A stretch of 64,000 nt of DNA from an uncultured Ruminococcus sp. (GTDB lineage: Bacteria > Bacillota > Clostridia > Oscillospirales > Ruminococcaceae). The notes beneath the pieces were generated by a model that saw nothing but the letters and a program-made list of their open reading frames with translations, made no database searches and was not told the DNA's origin. Positions 59,344-64,000 of this stretch are shown in pieces. The first letter of the stretch is position 1, and every line of letters begins with the position of its first letter. The stretch spans positions 1 to 64,000 of the forward strand of contig CAKSJP010000001.1 of NCBI GenBank assembly GCA_934463425.1, read 5' to 3'. Position numbers and translations under genes: made by a program.

Positions 59344-60381
59344 ATGGAAAATAATACAATTCGCGTAAATGCGCTTCCGACGCTGACATGGCACAGACTG
59401 CACGTCAACGCCTGCAAAACAGAGGCCTATGTCCCGGCAAAGCCCTGCACCATCCAGACTTCCTCCGAAAACGGCAAGGCAGTGTTTTCTGCAGTGGAAG
59501 CCTGCAATGACTGCAGTGCAATTGAGACCGGCGTGGGCAAGGCGGCAGACGATCTGTTTCGTTGGGGCATGACCGTTACTGCGGCAGAAAATATAACCGA
59601 TACACTGCATATGGAGATCGGCAGCGAGGACGGCGGCGACTGCGCTGCATTCGTCAGTGTCCAGGCAGAATCCGGCAGTGATCTGACATTGGTGCAGATC
59701 TGGAAAGCCAATGCATCCCATGCAGCGCTGCGGACCGTAGTTCGCGCCGCGTCCGGTGCAAAGGTTCGCCTGATTCAGATCCTGGCAGATGCCAGCGAAG
59801 AGAGCATCAACGATGTGGGCTGTGTGACTGGCGACAAGGCTTCCTTCGAGGTGATCCGCCTGTACCTGACCCAGGGCAACGTGATCTCCGGTATCCGCAC
59901 CGATCTGGCAGGAGACGGCAGCAGCTTTACCCACAAAACCGGCTATCTCGTAAAACCGGGAAAGAAGCTGGACATGAATGTTATCGCCAATCATATCGGC
60001 AAGTATACCCAGAGCGATATCCGTGCTGAAGGCACACTGTATGACGGCGCGGAAAAGGCGTTCCGCGGTACGATCGATCTCAAGCGCGGCTGTGCCGGCG
60101 CAGAGGGCAAGGAAGAGGAAAATGTGCTGCTGCTGGGCGATGATGTGGTAAATAAGACCATTCCGCTGATTCTCTGTACCGAAGAAGATGTCAAGGGCAG
60201 TCACGGTGCATCCATCGGCGAACTGGAGCCGGAGATGCTGTTCTACTTTGAAGCACGCGGCATCAGCAAGGACGAAGCAGAAAAGATCGTGGCAAAGGCG
60301 CGCCTGGACAGACTCTGTCAGGATACAGAGAATGAAAAGGCAGCTGCATATATGCACCAGATCATTGAAGAGGTGATTTAA
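59344..60381 (+). CDS. sufD: Fe-S cluster assembly protein SufD
   Basis: A 345-residue SufB paralogue and scaffold partner with DVGCVTGDKASFEVIRLYL, GTIDLKRGCAGAEGKEEENVLLLGDDVVNKTIP and a C-terminal ARGISKDEAEKIVAKARLDR. Consecutive ATGs occur at 59341 and 59344; GAGGTGA is better spaced for 59344. About ten bases after sufB. Confidence 0.92.
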   Translation: MENNTIRVNALPTLTWHRLHVNACKTEAYVPAKPCTIQTSSENGKAVFSAVEACNDCSAIETGVGKAADDLFRWGMTVTAAENITDTLHMEIGSEDGGDCAAFVSVQAESGSDLTLVQIWKANASHAALRTVVRAASGAKVRLIQILADASEESINDVGCVTGDKASFEVIRLYLTQGNVISGIRTDLAGDGSSFTHKTGYLVKPGKKLDMNVIANHIGKYTQSDIRAEGTLYDGAEKAFRGTIDLKRGCAGAEGKEEENVLLLGDDVVNKTIPLILCTEEDVKGSHGASIGELEPEMLFYFEARGISKDEAEKIVAKARLDRLCQDTENEKAAAYMHQIIEEVI

Positions 60382-60382
60382 G

Positions 60383-61612
60383 ATGACAGCATGGAATCCG
60401 GAAAAAGTGCGGCAGGACTTTGTTTTGCTGCAAAACACCGACCGGGTCTATTTTGATAACGCGGCAACATCGCAGAAGCCCCAGTGTGTTCTGGATGCAG
60501 CGGAGGAGTTCTATCAGAAGTACAACGCCAATGTGCTGCGCGGACTGTATCCGCTGAGCGTAGAAGCAACAGAGCGCTATGAGGCAGCCCGGAGAACGGT
60601 ACAGCGGTTCATCCATGCTGCCTGTCCGGAGGAGATCATCTTCACCCGGAATGCCACAGAAAGCATGAACCTGGTGGCATACAGCTATGGCATGGCGAAT
60701 CTGAAAGCCGGAGATGAGATCCTGGTCTCCATTATGGAACACCACAGCAACATTCTGCCGTGGCAGATGGTTTCCCGTGCCACCGGTGCAAAGCTGGTCT
60801 TTCTGGAATGCGAGCCGGACGGCACCATCACCAAGGAAAAGATGGATGCTGCATTTTCGGAGCACACCCGGATGGTGGCAGTGACTCAGGTCTCCAACGT
60901 GCTGGGATGTGTCAACGATATTCCGGAACTGGTGAAGCGTGCCAGAGCCTGCGGCGCAGCTATCCTCATGGACGCAGCGCAGAGCGCACCCCATATGCCC
61001 ATTGATGTGCAGAAGCTGGACGTGGACTTCGTAGCATTCTCCGGTCATAAGATGCTTGCACCCATGGGCATCGGTGTGTTGTACGGCAAGCAGGAGCTGC
61101 TGGAAAAGATGCCGCCGTTTCTGACTGGCGGTGAGATGATCGAGACGGTTTCCCGTTATGATGCTGTCTATGCGGAACTGCCCCATAAGTTTGAGGCAGG
61201 CACGGTCAATGCCGGCGGCGCAGTCGGCCTGGCAGCAGCCATTGATTATCTGGAATCCTATGGCATGGACAAGCTCCACGCGGTGGAACAGGAGCTGACG
61301 GCATATCTGTTCCGGGGCATGAAGGCGATCCCGCACATTCATGTGCTTGGCTCTGACCGGGAGGACAATCACACCGGCATCGTCTCCTTTGCCGTAGACC
61401 AGGTACATCCACACGATATCAGCGAGGTACTGAGCAGTGACGGCATGGACATCCGTGCCGGACACCACTGCGCACAGCCGCTTCACGATCACCTGGGCGT
61501 ACATTCCACCGCTCGTGCCAGCCTGATGTTCTATAACACCAGGGAAGAGATCGACCGATTCCTGGAGAGCGTTTCTAATATTCGGAAAAGGATGGGCTTT
61601 GGCAATGAATAA
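60383..61612 (+). CDS. sufS: Cysteine desulfurase SufS
   Basis: A 409-residue PLP enzyme that supplies sulfur for clusters. It has YFDNAATSQKP, the PLP lysine in FSGHKMLAPMGIGVLYG, the catalytic cysteine loop RAGHHCAQPLHDHLG and the class II signature RAS. Its 3' end overlaps sufU by eight bases. Confidence 0.95.
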   Translation: MTAWNPEKVRQDFVLLQNTDRVYFDNAATSQKPQCVLDAAEEFYQKYNANVLRGLYPLSVEATERYEAARRTVQRFIHAACPEEIIFTRNATESMNLVAYSYGMANLKAGDEILVSIMEHHSNILPWQMVSRATGAKLVFLECEPDGTITKEKMDAAFSEHTRMVAVTQVSNVLGCVNDIPELVKRARACGAAILMDAAQSAPHMPIDVQKLDVDFVAFSGHKMLAPMGIGVLYGKQELLEKMPPFLTGGEMIETVSRYDAVYAELPHKFEAGTVNAGGAVGLAAAIDYLESYGMDKLHAVEQELTAYLFRGMKAIPHIHVLGSDREDNHTGIVSFAVDQVHPHDISEVLSSDGMDIRAGHHCAQPLHDHLGVHSTARASLMFYNTREEIDRFLESVSNIRKRMGFGNE

Positions 61613-62036
61613 CTTCTATAACGAGATCCTGACGGAGCACAACGTCCGTCCGGAGTTTAAATATGATCTGGAATGTCCCACCATCAAGCTGGAAGGCGTA
61701 AATCCCAGCTGCGGCGATGATATCTGGCTGAACCTGGTAATGAAAGACGGTGTCATCCAGGATGCGTCTTTCAACGGTGACGGATGTGCCATTTCACAGG
61801 CCTCTGCGGATATCATGATCGGCATGGTGCTCGGCAAGACCAAAGAAGAGGCACTGCATCTGGCAGATCTGTTCCTGAAAATGATTAAGGGAACAGCGAC
61901 CGATGCAGAAGTAGAGGAACTGGAAGAGGCATCTGCCCTCCAGGATATTTCTCATATGCCGGCACGCGTAAAATGCGCTGTTCTGGGTTGGCGTACCCTG
62001 CGTGAGGCAATCGAAAAGTTAGACGGCAAGGCATGA
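61605..62036 (+). CDS. sufU: Sulfur-transfer protein SufU
   Basis: A 143-residue zinc-dependent sulfur acceptor of SufS. The ligands are in NPSCGDDIW, DGCAISQASADIM and VKCAVLGWRTL, and the SufU-specific insert between the second and third cysteines is present. The ATG at 61605 overlaps sufS. Last gene of the suf operon. Confidence 0.93.
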   Translation: MNNFYNEILTEHNVRPEFKYDLECPTIKLEGVNPSCGDDIWLNLVMKDGVIQDASFNGDGCAISQASADIMIGMVLGKTKEEALHLADLFLKMIKGTATDAEVEELEEASALQDISHMPARVKCAVLGWRTLREAIEKLDGKA

Positions 62037-62050
62037 TCGGATTGCCTTGA

Positions 62051-62098
62051 GAACCTGTTTTCGTGGAAAGAAGCAATGGCCACTGAAAGCAGGTTTTT
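62051..62098 (+). terminator. Terminator of the suf operon
   Basis: ACCTG-TTTTCGTGG pairs imperfectly with CCACTGAAAGCAGGT and is followed by T5. It may be partial, as two related genes follow in the same direction with no obvious new promoter. Confidence 0.65.
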
Positions 62099-62116
62099 CT
62101 ATGGGAGGAGATCGCA

Positions 62117-62329
62117 ATGAAATCCATTTTGATCAAAGACACCACACGGGAAGAACGGATTCGCATTGTAAACCAGTCGCTTCAGGTCTGCGGTCAGACC
62201 TGTGAGTTTTGCAATGGCTGCGACAATTTGGGCGGCGGTCTGGTGGACAGCTATTTTCAGCCCTATATCGATGGAGAAAAAGAAATTGCTGAGTTGAACG
62301 CCGCATATCATCGCGGCTTGGTGAGGTAA
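62117..62329 (+). CDS. Small four-cysteine protein of unknown function
   Basis: A 70-residue protein with GGAGGAG upstream. The N-terminal half is basic and helical (KDTTREERIRIVNQSL), then a cysteine cluster C25-x3-C29-x2-C32-x2-C35 and a C-terminal YFQPYIDGEKEIAELNAAYHRGLV. I recall similar small proteins in Lachnospiraceae with no assigned role (some mislabelled as PurH). The cluster could bind an Fe-S centre or zinc. It lies four bases before the rhodanese-TtcA gene and directly after suf, so a role in sulfur or cluster chemistry is plausible. Confidence 0.7.
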   Translation: MKSILIKDTTREERIRIVNQSLQVCGQTCEFCNGCDNLGGGLVDSYFQPYIDGEKEIAELNAAYHRGLVR

Positions 62330-62332
62330 AGT

Positions 62333-63490
62333 ATGGTAGAAGAAATCACAATACAGGAACTGGCGCAGATGGAACCGTCTGCCTGTCAGATCATTGATAT
62401 GCGGGACAGCGCGGCATTTGCGCTGGGACACATCGACGGCGCAGTGCTGATTCCGCAGAAAGAGCTGGAGACATCTCATGCGGATCTGCCGAAGGACAAA
62501 ACGCTGGTCATCTATTGCCGCAGCGGCATCCTCAGCGCAGATGTGGCAGAACAGCTCCGGGACGAGGGATACCAGGCGGTGAACCTGGTGGGCGGCTATG
62601 TGCAGTGGCTCCAGGAGAAGATCCGCCGGGAGACGAAAAATGAAAAGGCTGCCGAAGTGGAACAGGGACTGCGCAAGAAGTTCCATCGGGTCATTTTCAG
62701 CCGCTTTGCAAAAGCAATCAAAACCTATGACCTGATCCAGCCCGATGACCGCATTGCCGTGTGCATTTCCGGCGGCAAGGACTCCATGCTCATGGCAAAG
62801 CTGTTCCAGGAACTCCAGCGCCACGGAAAGTTCCCGTTTGAACTGGTTTTTCTGGTAATGGATCCGGGCTACAGCACAGAAAATCGGCAGATCATTGAAT
62901 CCAATGCCAAGCTGCTGCAAATTCCCATCACGATTTTTGAGACGAACATTTTCGATTCTGTCTATAACGTGCAGAACAATCCCTGCTATCTGTGTGCCCG
63001 GATGCGCCGGGGACATCTGTATAATAAGGCAAAGGAACTGGGCTGCAACAAGATCGCTCTGGGACACCATTTCGACGATGTGATCGAGACCATCCTTATG
63101 AGCATGATCTATGGCGGACAGGTGGAGACCATGATGCCGAAGCTGCACAGCGCCAACTTTGAGGGCATGCAGCTGATACGCCCCATGTATCTGATTCGGG
63201 AAGCAGATATCAAGCACTGGTGCCGCTATCATGACTTGCAGTTCATCCAGTGCGCCTGCCACTTTACAGACACCTGCACCACCTGTGATCCGGATGAGCG
63301 GACAGTTTCCAAGCGTATGGTAATCAAGCAGCTGATCGCGAAGCTTGCCGAAGAGAACCCTCAGATCGAGAAAAACATCTTCCGCAGCGTGGAGAACATC
63401 AACCTCAATAAGATCATTTCGTACCAGAAAGATCATGTTGTACATAGCTTTTTGGATGAATACGACAGCAATCCGAAGAAAATACGATAA
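62333..63490 (+). CDS. Rhodanese/TtcA-like tRNA thiolation fusion protein
   Basis: A 385-residue two-domain protein. The N-terminal rhodanese domain (about 1-100) has the persulfide cysteine in VIYCRSGILSA. The C-terminal ATP-pyrophosphatase domain (about 115-385) has ISGGKDSMLM, the CxxC pair in NNPCYLCARMRRG, GHHFDDVIET and a later cysteine set CACHFTDTCTTC. The fold and motifs match TtcA-type tRNA 2-thiocytidine enzymes, which hold a [4Fe-4S] cluster. The rhodanese part would feed sulfur to it. GTGAGG precedes the ATG. Confidence 0.85.
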   Translation: MVEEITIQELAQMEPSACQIIDMRDSAAFALGHIDGAVLIPQKELETSHADLPKDKTLVIYCRSGILSADVAEQLRDEGYQAVNLVGGYVQWLQEKIRRETKNEKAAEVEQGLRKKFHRVIFSRFAKAIKTYDLIQPDDRIAVCISGGKDSMLMAKLFQELQRHGKFPFELVFLVMDPGYSTENRQIIESNAKLLQIPITIFETNIFDSVYNVQNNPCYLCARMRRGHLYNKAKELGCNKIALGHHFDDVIETILMSMIYGGQVETMMPKLHSANFEGMQLIRPMYLIREADIKHWCRYHDLQFIQCACHFTDTCTTCDPDERTVSKRMVIKQLIAKLAEENPQIEKNIFRSVENINLNKIISYQKDHVVHSFLDEYDSNPKKIR

Positions 63491-63496
63491 AAACCA

Positions 63497-63535
63497 AACG
63501 CCCATGCAGCGGATCCGTTCTGCATGGGCGTTGTC
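63497..63535. terminator. Bidirectional terminator between the TtcA-like and RlmL-like genes
   Basis: AACGCCCATGCAG pairs with CTGCATGGGCGTT around a ten-base loop, with T-rich tails on both strands. Confidence 0.85.
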
Positions 63536-63609
63536 TTTATTTCCAGGGACGAATTTTTTCCGTCCAGCCTTTTTTATTTCAATACGGTGTTAATGCTGGA
63601 AATGTACCT

Positions 63610-64000
63610 TTAGTCCTGATAATAGCTCATCAGATTGCATTGCAGCATGCCGTTATACAGCTTGCGCTTTTTGTTGGCAGGCTTGCCGAAATGCATTTCA
63701 AAATCGGCATCCGGTGTAATGATGTAGCAGGGATTCGCCTTGTTTGCCGGGAATACATCACCCATAATGCGGTAGAGCGACTCCGCCTGCTGAATGTCCA
63801 GCATGCGCTCACCGTACGGCGGATTGCAGATCGTGATGGCATTTTCTATGGGCACAAAGTCGGCGATGTCACGCTGCATCAGGTGGATACGCGGCTTTAC
63901 GCCGGCCTTGCGGCAGTTTTCTTCGGTGAGGGCAATTGCCTCCGGGTCGATGTCGTATCCGTAGGCCTCAAACTGGGCATCGTGCCGAATATTCGCCATG
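63610..64000 (-). CDS. RlmL/RlmK-type class I SAM-dependent RNA methyltransferase, C-terminal part
   Basis: Partial: the gene runs off the right edge. The visible 130 residues carry the SAM-binding GYDIDPEAIALTEENCRKAG and the catalytic NPPYGER motif of N2-guanine RNA methyltransferases (THUMP-domain family), then FEMHFGKPANKKRKLYNG near the C-terminus. It probably methylates 23S rRNA. The THUMP domain and true start lie outside the window. Confidence 0.85.
   Translation of the reverse strand, partial: MANIRHDAQFEAYGYDIDPEAIALTEENCRKAGVKPRIHLMQRDIADFVPIENAITICNPPYGERMLDIQQAESLYRIMGDVFPANKANPCYIITPDADFEMHFGKPANKKRKLYNGMLQCNLMSYYQD

Noticed and set aside
62099..63505. 468-codon minus-strand frame opposite the rhodanese-TtcA gene
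   Set aside because: The plus strand shows YCRSG and SGGKDS motifs; the minus frame shows none.

Overview
The window looks like a chromosomal segment of an anaerobic, low-to-mid G+C Firmicute of the class Clostridia, most like the Ruminococcus/Oscillospiraceae group. The signs are consensus housekeeping promoters (TTGACA-17-TATAAT type) in front of many genes, a secreted protein with a type I dockerin, a cotJABC spore-coat operon, SUF-only Fe-S assembly, an anaerobic (early cobalt insertion) cobalamin pathway and DUF4250/DUF6110 small proteins. No rRNA, CRISPR array, phage or insertion sequence was recognised.

Layout. (1) 1-5110: two tRNAs on the minus strand, a ThrE-type exporter, and a DUF6110 protein translationally coupled to a heavy-metal P-type ATPase. 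(2) 5150-16710: an extracytoplasmic flavin/iron-sulfur electron-transfer region. It has a membrane-anchored protein with four FMN-binding domains, a second small FMN-binding protein, a NapH-like polyferredoxin, a dockerin-bearing Tp47-like secreted protein, the flavinylating enzyme ApbE with NusG-II and Gx-type partners, and a MacB-like ABC transporter. All four transcription units carry the same palindrome, TTAG-N6-CTAA, at or near their promoters (in tandem before the dockerin gene), so they look like one regulon, most plausibly iron- or metal-responsive. (3) 16822-19400: a MATE transporter and AraC regulator. (4) 19523-33033: a 15-gene cobalamin operon with most junctions overlapping. (5) 33135-44512: a second operon behind a cobalamin riboswitch, with cobC, hemA-C-B-L, the cobalt ECF transporter (CbiMN fusion, CbiQ, CbiO), CobA-HemD and a SirC-CbiK fusion. 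Together (4) and (5) encode nearly every step from glutamyl-tRNA to cobalamin; CobT and a corrinoid adenosyltransferase are not seen. (6) 44602-46931: a membrane protein, a GntR regulator and shikimate kinase.

(7) 47060-52404: an MBOAT O-acyltransferase, DHHW/AlgJ-like protein, FkbH-like HAD protein and acyl carrier protein in one operon, which I read as a cell-surface acylation system. (8) 52505-56534: stomatin/NfeD pair, a Cof-type phosphatase and cotJABC. (9) 56612-62036: an IscR-like Rrf2 regulator with sufCBDSU, followed by a small four-cysteine protein and a rhodanese-TtcA fusion. (10) The minus-strand gene at the right edge is the C-terminal part of an RlmL-type methyltransferase.

The two most interesting regions are the shared-operator FMN/dockerin/ApbE/ABC regulon and the MBOAT-FkbH-ACP operon. 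All functional calls come from reading motifs and gene order; no database search was run.
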